DNA of 35,928 bases from Candidatus Faecicola pullistercoris (GCA_018714105.1 DVNW01000022.1:1-35928); one strand, 5' to 3'. Shown: positions 24,651 through 32,555, numbered from the stretch's first letter. Notes: generated by a model not told the origin, from the letters alone. Numbers and translations: made by a program.

Positions 24651-25082
24651 ATGAACGCTAAACAATTATCCGTTTTTATCGAAAACAGGCAGGGGCGTCT
24701 CGGCGAAGTTCTGGACGTGCTTAAAAAAAACGATATAAATATTATTTCGTTAAGCCTTGCCGACACCACGGAATACGGCCTGCTGAGGCTTATTGTAAGC
24801 GATCCCGTCAAGGGGCGCGAAGCGCTCTCGCAGGACGGCTTTTCCACAATGCTTACCGACGTGCTCGTAATTAAAATCGAGCATAAAGCGGGCAGTCTCA
24901 GAGGCCTTCTGAAAATTCTGGGTGAAAAACAAATCAATATCGAGTATATGTACGGTCTGTCTATTGACGGCGAAAGGGCGTACGTAGTACTCAAACCCTC
25001 CGACCTCAGAGCGGCCGGCGATATTCTCGAAACCGCGGGAGTAAAAACCGTTTCGGCCGAGGAAATAGCAAAACTTAACTGA
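24651..25082 (+). CDS. Tandem ACT-domain protein
   Basis: The 143-residue protein consists of two ACT domains and nothing else. The first is at about 4-70 (LSVFIENRQGRLGEVLDVL, NIISLSLADTTEYGLLRLIV). The second is at about 72-140 (VLVIKIEHKAGSLRGLLKIL, INIEYMYGLSIDGERAYVVL). ACT domains bind amino acids and regulate enzymes. Stand-alone double-ACT proteins are often encoded beside paaK and ior genes, so binding an aromatic amino acid and adjusting the ligase or oxidoreductase is likely but unproven. GGAGG lies 8 bases before the ATG. Confidence 0.9.
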   Translation: MNAKQLSVFIENRQGRLGEVLDVLKKNDINIISLSLADTTEYGLLRLIVSDPVKGREALSQDGFSTMLTDVLVIKIEHKAGSLRGLLKILGEKQINIEYMYGLSIDGERAYVVLKPSDLRAAGDILETAGVKTVSAEEIAKLN

Positions 25083-25120
25083 AACGCACGGCAACGTTAT
25101 TCAATACCGGATAAATCATT

Positions 25121-25954
25121 ATGCTTATAGACTTTCACACACACGTATTTCCGGAAAAAATAGCCCGCAGGACGATAGATTTTCTTGCGGAAAAAGCAAA
25201 CGGGCATCCAAGTACGGACGGCACCGCCGCCGGACTTTTACAAGCAATGGACAGGGCGGACGCAGATATATGCGTCGCTCTTCCCGTGCTCACAAAACCT
25301 TCGCAGTTCGACCACGTAAACGCTTACGCTGCCGAACTTAACCGAACTTATAATTCGGGCAGGCACAGGATTGTTTCGTTCGGCGGAATTCATCCCGCAT
25401 GCGACCGTATTTACGAAAAAATGCGGTTTTTAAAAGATAACGGCTTTGCGGGCGTTAAAATTCATCCCGATTATCAGGAAACTTTTATCGACGACCCGGG
25501 TTATATCAGAATTCTTACCGCGGCTAAGGACCTCGATATGACGGTAGTGACGCATTCCGGCGTGGACGACGGCTATATCGGTCAGCCCGTAAAGTGTCCG
25601 CCCGCACTGTCTCGTAAGGTCATAGACAAAATCGGACATAAAAAATTCGTTCTCGCCCATTACGGCGGACATGCGCAGTGGGAAGACGTGCTTAAGCTGC
25701 TGGCCGATTGCGACGTGTATTTCGATACCGCCTTTACCTTGCACGAAATCGATCCCGAACTGTTTAAAAAAATCCTGTACCGCCACGGCGCAGACAGAGT
25801 GCTGTTCGCAAGCGATTGTCCGTGGCAGGATACGGTGTCGCACAGGGATATACTCAAATCATACGGTCTAGGCAAGGAGATCGAAGATAAAATCTTTTTC
25901 AAAAACGCGCTTAAATTGTTAAACGCGGATCAAGGAGGCACAGATGTCTTATAA
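25121..25954 (+). CDS. Amidohydrolase-family (amidohydrolase_2) metal hydrolase
   Basis: This 277-residue TIM-barrel hydrolase begins MLIDFHTHVFP, with the metal-binding HxH at residues 6 and 8. Other conserved blocks are GVKIHPDYQ, VVTHSGVDDG, FVLAHYGGHAQWEDV and the C-terminal FASDCPW with its catalytic Asp. The amidohydrolase_2 group includes decarboxylases and C-N or C-C bond hydrolases, so the reaction cannot be fixed. The position between the ACT protein and the aminotransferase suggests a role on an aromatic acid or amino-acid conjugate. The ribosome site is weak, and the 3' end overlaps the aminotransferase gene by 11 bases. Confidence 0.85.
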   Translation: MLIDFHTHVFPEKIARRTIDFLAEKANGHPSTDGTAAGLLQAMDRADADICVALPVLTKPSQFDHVNAYAAELNRTYNSGRHRIVSFGGIHPACDRIYEKMRFLKDNGFAGVKIHPDYQETFIDDPGYIRILTAAKDLDMTVVTHSGVDDGYIGQPVKCPPALSRKVIDKIGHKKFVLAHYGGHAQWEDVLKLLADCDVYFDTAFTLHEIDPELFKKILYRHGADRVLFASDCPWQDTVSHRDILKSYGLGKEIEDKIFFKNALKLLNADQGGTDVL

Positions 25955-27134
25955 CAAACGCTCTTTCGAACTCGGCTCCAAACGCTCGGTCATAAGAGAG
26001 ATTTTCGAATACAGCAAGGCAAGAAAGGCCGAAATAGGTAACGATAAAGTCTTTGATTTCAGTTTGGGCAATCCCAGCGTAAAACCTCCCGAGGAAGTCA
26101 AAGAAGCCATAGTTTCAATCTTAAACGAAAGCGACCCGACAGTCGTTCACGGATACACTTCGGCCCAGGGCGACGCCCGTGTGAGAAAGGCGGTGTCCGA
26201 CAATATCGCCGCCAGGTTCGGCGTTAAGATGTCGCCCGATCTGATATATATGACGTGCGGCGCAGCGGCTTCGTTAAGCATATGCCTCAAAGCCCTTCTC
26301 GATAAGGACGACGAGGTAATAGTATTTGCTCCGTTTTTTACCGAATACAGTGTTTTTATTACTAATGCGGACGGTAAAGTGGTTGTTTCGATGCCTGAGT
26401 CCAAAACTTTTCAGGTAGACGTTGCCGATTTCGAAAGCAGAATTTCGCCGCGGACCAAAGCGGTTATAATCAATTCTCCCAACAATCCCAGCGGCGTGGT
26501 TTATACAAAGGACACTGTCGAAAAGGTCTGCGAAGCGCTCCGCAGAAAATCATGCGAATATAAAAAAGATATTTATCTGATAGCCGACGAGCCCTATCGC
26601 GAACTGGTCTACGGCGACGTGGAAGTTCCGTATATCATGAATTATTATAAAAATTCGCTGGTATGCTATTCGTATTCGAAGTCGCTTTCGCTGCCAGGCG
26701 AGCGTATAGGTTATATTGCTGTCAACCCCGAGGCGGACTGCGCGCAGGAAATTTATCTTGCCGTGTGCGGCGCGGGCAGGTCTTTGGGATACGTGTGCGC
26801 CCCCAGCCTTTTTCAACGCGTCGCGGCGCGCTGCGTAAACACTAAGGTAAATATTGCCCCTTATAAGGAAAACAGAGATATTCTGTATGGTAATCTTACC
26901 GATTTCGGCTTCGAGTGCGTAAAACCCGACGGCGCTTTTTATCTTTTCGTAAAATCGCCTGACGTAAGCGCCACCGCTTTTTACGAGAAGGCAAAGAAAT
27001 ACGAATTGCTAGTGGTTCCGTGCGACGACTTCGGCATCGAAGGCTACGTCAGAATCGCATATTGCGTGGACAAATCCGCCATAGTCGGATCATTGCCGTA
27101 CTTCAAGGCTCTTGCCCAAGACTACGGTCTGTAA
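25944..27134 (+). CDS. PLP-dependent class I/II aminotransferase
   Basis: The 396-residue fold-type I aminotransferase has the family blocks FSLGNPSVKPPEEV, VIINSPNNPSGVVYT, LIADEPYRELVYG and YSYSKSLSLPGERIGYIAV. Lys246 in SKSLS is the pyridoxal phosphate Schiff-base residue. The sequence is close to aspartate/aromatic-type aminotransferases (AAT group Ia). As the last gene of the paaK-ior operon it most likely interconverts aromatic amino acids and arylpyruvates, which links amino acids to IorAB. GGAGG lies 6 bases before the ATG. A strong terminator follows. Confidence 0.92.
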   Translation: MSYNKRSFELGSKRSVIREIFEYSKARKAEIGNDKVFDFSLGNPSVKPPEEVKEAIVSILNESDPTVVHGYTSAQGDARVRKAVSDNIAARFGVKMSPDLIYMTCGAAASLSICLKALLDKDDEVIVFAPFFTEYSVFITNADGKVVVSMPESKTFQVDVADFESRISPRTKAVIINSPNNPSGVVYTKDTVEKVCEALRRKSCEYKKDIYLIADEPYRELVYGDVEVPYIMNYYKNSLVCYSYSKSLSLPGERIGYIAVNPEADCAQEIYLAVCGAGRSLGYVCAPSLFQRVAARCVNTKVNIAPYKENRDILYGNLTDFGFECVKPDGAFYLFVKSPDVSATAFYEKAKKYELLVVPCDDFGIEGYVRIAYCVDKSAIVGSLPYFKALAQDYGL

Positions 27135-27155
27135 CAAATACACGGCCAAAATTAT

Positions 27156-27185
27156 AAAAAGAGCGAGTCTTGTCGCTCTTTTTTG
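27156..27185 (+). terminator. Terminator of the paaK-ior operon
   Basis: AAAAAGAGCGA pairs perfectly with TCGCTCTTTTT around a 6-base loop and ends in a T tract, about 20 bases after the aminotransferase stop. Confidence 0.92.
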
Positions 27186-27334
27186 CTACTATAAGGCCGA
27201 AAAGAAAAAACCTCACTGTTAGGCATGGTTTCAGGCAAAACCTTTTTAAAATATCAGACGTAAAGAGATAATACCCGCAAACGCGTCGATTCACCCTGCG
27301 AGATAAGCCCCGCGCAAAGTCGGATTTTGCAAAC
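27186..27334. other. Intergenic stretch, no gene seen
   Basis: This short AT-rich intergenic region contains GGTTT and AAACC arms at about 27228-27242 followed by a T tract. It may be a second weak terminator. I see no coding frame with a ribosome site. Confidence 0.4.
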
Positions 27335-27338
27335 AAAA

Positions 27339-27380
27339 AGAGCCGAGTGTTCAATCACGGCCCTTTTGGCGGCGAGTTCT
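27339..27380 (-). terminator. Terminator of the LysR gene, with CGCC-rich motif
   Basis: On the minus strand AACTCGCCGCCA is followed by the stem AAAAGGGCCG with CGGCTCTTTT (one mismatch) and a T tract, about 90-130 bases after the LysR stop codon. The same motif-plus-hairpin layout recurs at 31548-31592 and 32556-32607. Confidence 0.7.
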
Positions 27381-27467
27381 TCTTTACATGACATTAAAAT
27401 TACGATAAACAAGCGTAAATTCTGAATGATTTATCGTTTGCTTGATTGTGTTTAAAAAACAGATTGC

Positions 27468-28367
27468 TTACAAACGGCAAAAAGTTTTTTCGCCGATATG
27501 TTTTTTCAAAACTTCCATGAATTTTTTCGCTGCATCCGAAAAAACCTGATTGCGTTTCCATACAAATGCAAGGGAAGTTTCAACCGGAGGACTGAGCGGA
27601 CGGAAAGTCAATTCGCTTTCATCGGACGTATTGATGATTTTATCCAGTCCTATAGCGTAACCCATACCCGCTTTTACGAGCAGCGAAGCGTTATATATTA
27701 AATTATAAGTGGCAACCGTATTTAAATGTTGTCTGTCCGTGCCGAACCAGTCGTCCATGAAACTGTTGGCGATTGAGTGTCTGGAACGTATAATCGGCTT
27801 ATCGTATAAATCTTCGGGCGAAACAGCTTCTTTTTTAGCAAGAGGACTGTCCTTTCTCATCAAAACGCCCCAAACGTCTTTTTCGGGCAAGGTTATGTGT
27901 TCGTATTTGTAAATATTAGCGGGAAGCACAAGCACGCCGAAATCGATAAGCCCTTTGTCAAGTTTTTCTAAAACATCTTCCGTATCTGCGCTGAAAAAAC
28001 TTAACTTGATGTTAGGAAATTCCGCCGCAAGCGATTTTGCCGCCTGTGCGACCGTGATGAGAGCGTGGCTTTCGCCGCAACCGACGTGAATTTCTCCGCA
28101 TATGCCGTTTTCAGACGCACTCAGCTCGGCGCTTGTTTTCTCATATAATTCCATAAGTTCTTCCGCTCTTTTCCTGAGCAAAACGCCCGTTTCGGTAAGA
28201 GTGATTTTTTTGCTTCCTCTGATAAAAAGCGGTTTCCCGATCTCTTTTTCGAGATTTTGCATTTGCCGCGAAAGACTGGGTTGCGTAACGTACAGCGTTT
28301 CAGCCGCTCGGGATATGTTATTATGTCGCGCTATTTCTAAAAAATATTTAAGTTCTCTTAATTCCAT
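27468..28367 (-). CDS. LysR-family transcriptional regulator
   Basis: The 299-residue protein has the LysR N-terminal winged helix-turn-helix: MELRELKYFLEIARHNNISRAAETLYVTQPSLSRQMQNLEK-type, residues 1-60. The periplasmic-binding-protein-like effector domain begins around 90 (GEIHVGCGESHALITVAQAA) and includes DFGVLVLP. The frame stays open 23 codons upstream, but MELRELKYF is the family start. The promoter TTTACA/TATAAT lies right before it, with the -10 hexamer 6 bases from the ATG and no Shine-Dalgarno sequence, so the mRNA is predicted to be leaderless. It is divergent from the acetyltransferase operon, which is the usual layout for a LysR target. Confidence 0.92.
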   Translation of the reverse strand: MELRELKYFLEIARHNNISRAAETLYVTQPSLSRQMQNLEKEIGKPLFIRGSKKITLTETGVLLRKRAEELMELYEKTSAELSASENGICGEIHVGCGESHALITVAQAAKSLAAEFPNIKLSFFSADTEDVLEKLDKGLIDFGVLVLPANIYKYEHITLPEKDVWGVLMRKDSPLAKKEAVSPEDLYDKPIIRSRHSIANSFMDDWFGTDRQHLNTVATYNLIYNASLLVKAGMGYAIGLDKIINTSDESELTFRPLSPPVETSLAFVWKRNQVFSDAAKKFMEVLKKHIGEKTFCRL

Positions 28368-28373
28368 ATTTAT

Positions 28374-28402
28374 ATTATACTCAAGTTTATTATGCGTGTA
28401 AA
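28374..28402 (-). promoter_or_regulatory. Promoter of the LysR gene, predicted leaderless
   Basis: On the minus strand TTTACA (28402-28397) and TATAAT (28379-28374) are spaced by 17 bases. Six bases separate the -10 hexamer from the ATG, which puts +1 on the A of the start codon. Confidence 0.75.
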
Positions 28403-28404
28403 GC

Positions 28405-28423
28405 ATAATGCACGATACATTAT
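28405..28423. promoter_or_regulatory. Candidate LysR operator dyad
   Basis: ATAATG (28405-28410) and CATTAT (28418-28423) form a perfect inverted repeat with a 7-base spacer. It lies between the back-to-back -35 elements of the LysR and acetyltransferase promoters, where LysR proteins usually bind. It is not the strict T-N11-A form. Confidence 0.55.
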
Positions 28424-28429
28424 AGGCAT

Positions 28430-28458
28430 TTGACATATATTATTGCCTAGATTATCAT
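28430..28458 (+). promoter_or_regulatory. Promoter of the acetyltransferase operon
   Basis: TTGACA (28430-28435) and TATCAT (28453-28458) are spaced by 17 bases. The ribosome site AAGGAG follows, with the ATG at 28479. Confidence 0.75.
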
Positions 28459-28478
28459 AAAAGCATAAGGAGAAAGCC

Positions 28479-29057
28479 ATGACCATTGAACAATTAAACG
28501 AACATATGCTTTCACAGCGGCGTGTAGAAGGGAACTCGGCTGAGCATAAGCTCATGCATGCAGTGTCGGAATGTGCAAGAAAAATAACCGCGGAACTTAA
28601 CGCCGGATACCGTTCGCAGGAAGAAATTCGTTGTCTTATGTCGTCGCTTACGGGGAAAGCGGTCGATAACAATCTGACCTTGTTTCCTCCTTTTTATAGC
28701 GATTACGGCAAAAATATTACCATAGGCAAAAACGTGTTTATCAATTCAGGTTGCTGTTTTCAAGATCAGGGCGGGATAGAAATAGGAGACGGGTCTTTGA
28801 TCGGCCAGCAAGTAGTCATTGCTACGCTCAATCATGGTTTGGCGCCAAATGACAGACAGAGCCTTTTGCCCGGCAAGGTCGTTATAGGCAAAAATGTTTG
28901 GATAGGCGCGCACGCAACTGTTTTACCCGGAGTCAATATAGGCGACAACAGCGTTATAGGCGCGGGTGCGGTAGTAAATAAAGACGTTCCTCCTGACTGC
29001 ATTGTCGCAGGCGTACCTGCAAAAATAATTAAAAAAATTAAAGGAGAGCAAATGTGA
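28479..29057 (+). CDS. Sugar O-acetyltransferase (maltose/galactoside type)
   Basis: The 192-residue left-handed beta-helix acetyltransferase has hexapeptide repeats ([61 protein letters not shown]). The catalytic His lies in ATLNHG. The N-terminal helical cap is of the maltose/galactoside acetyltransferase (LbH_MAT_GAT) class, which acetylates sugars or small hydroxyl compounds with acetyl-CoA. GGAG lies 6 bases before the ATG. The last codons overlap the GTG start of the lipoprotein gene. It is the first gene divergent from the LysR gene. Confidence 0.9.
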   Translation: MTIEQLNEHMLSQRRVEGNSAEHKLMHAVSECARKITAELNAGYRSQEEIRCLMSSLTGKAVDNNLTLFPPFYSDYGKNITIGKNVFINSGCCFQDQGGIEIGDGSLIGQQVVIATLNHGLAPNDRQSLLPGKVVIGKNVWIGAHATVLPGVNIGDNSVIGAGAVVNKDVPPDCIVAGVPAKIIKKIKGEQM

Positions 29058-29599
29058 GAAAGTTTTCGGTGTTACTCTCGGCGGTATTATTATTTTGCGT
29101 TTTTTCGTTCAGTGCTTGCGGGCAACACGGAGAAACGGGGAAAGATGATTGGACTTCACAGACGGGAAACGGTTATTCTGACGGGACCGTAAACGAAGAC
29201 GGTCCGGGCGACGGAGAAAATGCGGTGGATACTAAGGCGATAACGATCACTTGCGGAAACAATACTTTGGAAATAACTCTTGCCGACACTGTTTCGGCCG
29301 ACGCTTTTGTCAAAAGACTGGCACAAAGCGACGTTACCGTATCAATGCGCGAATACGGCGGTTTTGAAATGGTAGGCGGATTAGGCTTTTCTTTGGCTAG
29401 AAAAGACGAGCATATGACCGCAAACACGGGCGACGTAGTTTTGTACGGAGGCAATAATATCGTTATATTTTACGGCAGCAACAGTTGGTCTTATACGAAG
29501 ATAGGAACGATAAATAACGTTTCGCGTCGGGAACTTATCGACTTTTTCGGTGCAACCTACGACGTTAACGTGATTTTTTCTCTTAAATCAAAGTCCTGA
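29054..29599 (+). CDS. Cyclophilin-like-fold lipoprotein
   Basis: The 181-residue lipoprotein has a signal peptide ([17 protein letters not shown]) with lipobox FSAC and the lipid cysteine at 22. A Gly/Asp-rich linker runs to about residue 60. The C-terminal domain (about 62-180) matches the cyclophilin-like domain of gut bacteria: [65 protein letters not shown]. Its activity is unknown, and the classical cyclophilin peptidyl-prolyl isomerase residues are not evident. The start is a GTG overlapping the end of the acetyltransferase gene, with GGAG 7 bases before. Confidence 0.85.
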   Translation: MRKFSVLLSAVLLFCVFSFSACGQHGETGKDDWTSQTGNGYSDGTVNEDGPGDGENAVDTKAITITCGNNTLEITLADTVSADAFVKRLAQSDVTVSMREYGGFEMVGGLGFSLARKDEHMTANTGDVVLYGGNNIVIFYGSNSWSYTKIGTINNVSRRELIDFFGATYDVNVIFSLKSKS

Positions 29600-29796
29600 C
29601 ATTTCGTGAACGATTGCTTTACAATATAAAAGCAAGGGGCGGAACATAAAGCGCTTTTGAAAACGCAATCTCTTCGGAGTAGTTAACCAAATACGGAACA
29701 AGGTCGATTATACAGGCAATTTCTGTCGTAATCCGTTGACTTTGGCAGAGAGGCCGAAGCCTGTTTTTAAAATATAAATTTGACGGAGGAGCAAAC

Positions 29797-30789
29797 ATGA
29801 CAAACGAAAAACTGAACCTGACGCAAACGTGGGACAAAACTTTTGCCAAAAGCCCAAAGGTAGAACACGTAAAGAAAACTTTTCATAACCGCTACGGAAT
29901 AACTCTTGCGGCCGATATGTATTTTCCAAAAACAGCAAAAGGTAAACTCGCGGCTATTGCCGTGGCGGGTCCTTTCGGGGCAGTGAAGGAACAGGCCGCC
30001 GGTCTGTATGCTCAGGAGCTTGCCGAGCGAGGCTTTCTAACTATTGCTTTCGATCCCTCATATACAGGCGAAAGCGGAGGACTCCCTAGATACGTCGCTT
30101 CACCCGATATCAACACCGAAGATTTCTGCGCGGCGGTAGATTTTCTTTCGGTTCAGGAGAACGTCGATCCCGACAGGATAGGTATTCTCGGTATTTGCGG
30201 CTGGGGCGGCATGGCGCTCAATGCGGCGGCAATCGATACCCGGATAAAAGCGACGGTAGCATCCACAATGTACGATATGTCAAGGGTTACCGCAAACGGA
30301 TATTTCGACAGTATGGATAAAGATGCACGTCACAGGCAGAGAGAAGCGTTGAACGCGCAGCGCACCGTTGACTATAAGACGGGCAGTTATGCGCTTGCGG
30401 GGGGCTTGCCCGATAAATTGCCAGACGACGCGCCGTTCTATCTCAAAGATTATTTCGATTACTACAAGACGCAGCGCGGCTATCATTCTCGTTCGCTCAA
30501 TTCCAACGGCGGCTGGAACGTTACGTCTGCACTTTCTTTTATGAATATGCCCATTTTGTCGTATGCGGAGGAAATCGAAAGCGCCGTTTTCATTGTTCAC
30601 GGTGAGAAAGCTCATTCCTGCTATTTCAGCAGGGACGCATATTCAAAACTAAAGGGCGATAACAAGCGACTTATGATTATCCCGAACGCCGTCCATACCG
30701 ATTTGTATGACAGGAAGGATATAATTCCTTTTGATGAAATCCGTGACTTTTTTGTAAAGTATATGCAGGAGCAGACTTATGAATTTTGA
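29797..30789 (+). CDS. Alpha/beta hydrolase (dienelactone-hydrolase-like)
   Basis: The 330-residue alpha/beta-fold hydrolase has no signal peptide. The nucleophile elbow is GICGWGG (residues about 132-138), so the nucleophile is a cysteine where most relatives have serine. Dienelactone hydrolase and the YcjY-like branch also use Cys. The acid and base follow in the C-terminal half (VFIVHGEKAH and NAVHTDLYD). The oxyanion region is VAGPFGAVKEQ. GGAGG lies 6 bases before the ATG. The gene follows 197 bases after the lipoprotein gene and overlaps the DUF1349 gene by 11 bases. The substrate is probably a small ester or lactone; the real one is unknown. Confidence 0.87.
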   Translation: MTNEKLNLTQTWDKTFAKSPKVEHVKKTFHNRYGITLAADMYFPKTAKGKLAAIAVAGPFGAVKEQAAGLYAQELAERGFLTIAFDPSYTGESGGLPRYVASPDINTEDFCAAVDFLSVQENVDPDRIGILGICGWGGMALNAAAIDTRIKATVASTMYDMSRVTANGYFDSMDKDARHRQREALNAQRTVDYKTGSYALAGGLPDKLPDDAPFYLKDYFDYYKTQRGYHSRSLNSNGGWNVTSALSFMNMPILSYAEEIESAVFIVHGEKAHSCYFSRDAYSKLKGDNKRLMIIPNAVHTDLYDRKDIIPFDEIRDFFVKYMQEQTYEF

Positions 30790-31384
30790 CAGCTTTAAAT
30801 GGATAAGGCAACCTAAAAGCTTCAGTGTGCAGGACGGTATTGTTTTTATCGAGACCTTGCCTCATACCGATCTTTGGCAGAGAACGTATTATCATTTCCG
30901 CAACGACAATGCGCCCTTGTTCCAGACGGATACGGAGGAAAAGTTCTTTTCGTTTACCGTCAAGACGGATTTTTCGCGTGCGCACCACAGATTTGACCAG
31001 TGCGGAATAGTCGTGTATCTCGACAGCGAAAACTGGCTGAAGGCTTCGGTAGAATATGAAAACGAAAGCTTTTCCCATCTCGGCAGCGTGGTGACGAACG
31101 GAGGATATTCCGATTGGGCGACTACCGAAATAGGCAAAGACATTACGTCTATGTGGTTTCGCCTCAGCAGAAGAGAGGACGACTACCGCATAGAGTGTTC
31201 GTGCGACGGCGTCAACTTTTCGCAGATGCGCATCTGCCATATGGCAAAGGGTGCGGGGAAAATAAGTTTCGGCATCTATGCCTGCTCGCCTGAAGACAGT
31301 TCGTTTGTGGCGGAATTTTCGCACTTCTCACTTTCCGAGTGTAAGTGGCTGCCGCACGACGGGCAAAAACCCGACACAATTTAA
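30779..31384 (+). CDS. DUF1349 (concanavalin-like) protein
   Basis: The 201-residue protein is a DUF1349 family member of the concanavalin A-like lectin/glucanase fold. Indicative stretches are WQRTYYHFRNDNAPLF, CGIVVYLDSENWLKASVEYEN, LGSVVTNGGYSDWAT and WFRLSRREDDYRIECSCDGVNFSQMR. There is no signal peptide, so it is cytoplasmic. Function is unknown for the family; some members accompany glycosidases. Here it overlaps the alpha/beta hydrolase gene and probably shares its transcript. Confidence 0.88.
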   Translation: MNFDSFKWIRQPKSFSVQDGIVFIETLPHTDLWQRTYYHFRNDNAPLFQTDTEEKFFSFTVKTDFSRAHHRFDQCGIVVYLDSENWLKASVEYENESFSHLGSVVTNGGYSDWATTEIGKDITSMWFRLSRREDDYRIECSCDGVNFSQMRICHMAKGAGKISFGIYACSPEDSSFVAEFSHFSLSECKWLPHDGQKPDTI

Positions 31385-31545
31385 TTTTTTAACAATAATT
31401 GATAAATAATCAGCCTTTGCTCGCGCTCAATCCCATAGTTTTTATGGCAAATAATCAATGATTTACTGAAAAAGCAAAAAAACTTTATTATCCATTGTTT
31501 ACCATTTCATTCAACGATGATGCCGGCAACCCCCTTAATACAAAA
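31385..31545. other. AT-rich intergenic stretch, no gene seen
   Basis: No coding frame with a ribosome site is present. The segment has AATTGATAAATAATCA-type partial inverted repeats and runs into the shared AACGATGATGCCG block (about 31513) that precedes the terminator repeat. A similar AACGATGATACCG block is found at about 32525. Confidence 0.4.
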
Positions 31546-31547
31546 AT

Positions 31548-31592
31548 AACAGAGCCGCGGGTTCAAACGCGACTCTGTTTGGCGGCGAGTTA
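31548..31592 (-). terminator. Terminator of the UDG-like gene, with CGCC-rich motif
   Basis: On the minus strand AACTCGCCGCCA is followed by CAGAGTCGCG and CGCGGCTCTG (one mismatch) around an 8-base loop, then TTATTTTTG. It lies about 100 bases after the gene's stop codon. It is the second copy of the layout at 27339-27380. Confidence 0.7.
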
Positions 31593-31694
31593 TCGCCTTT
31601 GTGCGAACTTTGAGTTGCGATAAAAGCGATCAAGTAAAATCGTTTTATTTAATACACCGCGAAATTTTATCGTATTTCTATTTATGTGCCGTAA

Positions 31695-32405
31695 TTAGTT
31701 GCAAGAATTCAGTATTTTATATATAACTCTTTCCTCATGCCTGTTTCTAACGCACCAATTAGGATGATAGGTAAAAACATATTTTATGCTATTATCCGCA
31801 GTTATTGTTGTACAGTACTCGTCTTGGATCCACTTTTCCCTTCCGTCTTTATATAGTTCTGAATAAATTTCAGGGAGTTCGCGACTTAAAGAGTATCCAT
31901 ACCAACCGAAAAAAACAACATGAGTAGGCTTAATTACGTTGATTTCGGATTGAAGTATGGGATATTTGTGTAGTTCCTTCCTTTGGTTGGTTAATAATTT
32001 ACAACGCTTTGCATTTTTAGTAGGATCGATTAATCGGTGAACCTTGTCAATATTTGTCCAACAAAAACTTGCATCCGACAAATTTTCCCTTAGTTTATTG
32101 AACCTTCTCCAAAAAGGTCGATTATTCATTTTCCATTCAAACATGCATTTTTGATTGAATTTCTGCATTTCTTCAATTATATTTTCGGTAACAACTTTTC
32201 TATCTTTTTTAGAACCTTTTTCTCCAAAACCTTCTTCGCCGACTATAAGAATACGCTTTTTACAATCGACCCAGTTATCCGGTAAGTAGATATAATAAGG
32301 CAAAGAAATATCATTTTCTGATAGAGTGGGACTACTAAATATTTTCTGATTCCAAGTTACATATTCTTCATCCAGTGATTTGCGCAAAGCGCTTATGTTT
32401 TCCAT
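31695..32405 (-). CDS. Uracil-DNA-glycosylase-fold protein, uncharacterised
   Basis: The 236-residue product resembles distant uracil-DNA glycosylase superfamily proteins. RILIVGEEGFGE sits where the superfamily has its first active-site motif. SFCWTNIDKVHR, an INVIKPTHVVFFGWYG strand and the late YVFTYHPNWCVR (the HPS-like motif) follow in the right order. The canonical catalytic residues are not conserved, so glycosylase activity is uncertain. GGAG lies 9 bases before the chosen ATG; a second ATG two codons upstream is too close to that site. The gene is AT-rich, unlike the operons before it, and belongs to the accessory block with the nuclease and methylase genes. A role in DNA repair or defence is inference. 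Confidence 0.65.
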   Translation of the reverse strand: MENISALRKSLDEEYVTWNQKIFSSPTLSENDISLPYYIYLPDNWVDCKKRILIVGEEGFGEKGSKKDRKVVTENIIEEMQKFNQKCMFEWKMNNRPFWRRFNKLRENLSDASFCWTNIDKVHRLIDPTKNAKRCKLLTNQRKELHKYPILQSEINVIKPTHVVFFGWYGYSLSRELPEIYSELYKDGREKWIQDEYCTTITADNSIKYVFTYHPNWCVRNRHEERVIYKILNSCN

Positions 32406-32431
32406 TATCATATGCTCCTATGCTTTTTACA

Positions 32432-32460
32432 ATTATATATCGGTTCCGAATATGCGTCAA
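32432..32460 (-). promoter_or_regulatory. Promoter of the UDG-like gene
   Basis: On the minus strand TTGACG (32460-32455) and TATAAT (32437-32432) are spaced by 17 bases, about 27 bases before the start codon. Confidence 0.75.
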
Positions 32461-32555
32461 ACGCATTAAGATCTGCTTTCAAATGCGACTTAATTAAAGG
32501 CGCAAATTTAAATTATTTTCGTTTAACGATGATACCGAAGTAACGGGCGACAAAA

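Noticed and set aside
28368..28436. 23-residue N-terminal extension of the LysR protein
   Set aside because: The extension covers the promoter and operator and does not match LysR proteins, which begin with a MELRELKYF-type sequence.
31548..31592. tRNA T-arm-like GCGGGTTCAAACGCG
   Set aside because: The rest of a tRNA (D-arm, anticodon arm, acceptor stem) is missing; the hairpin with T tract fits a terminator better.
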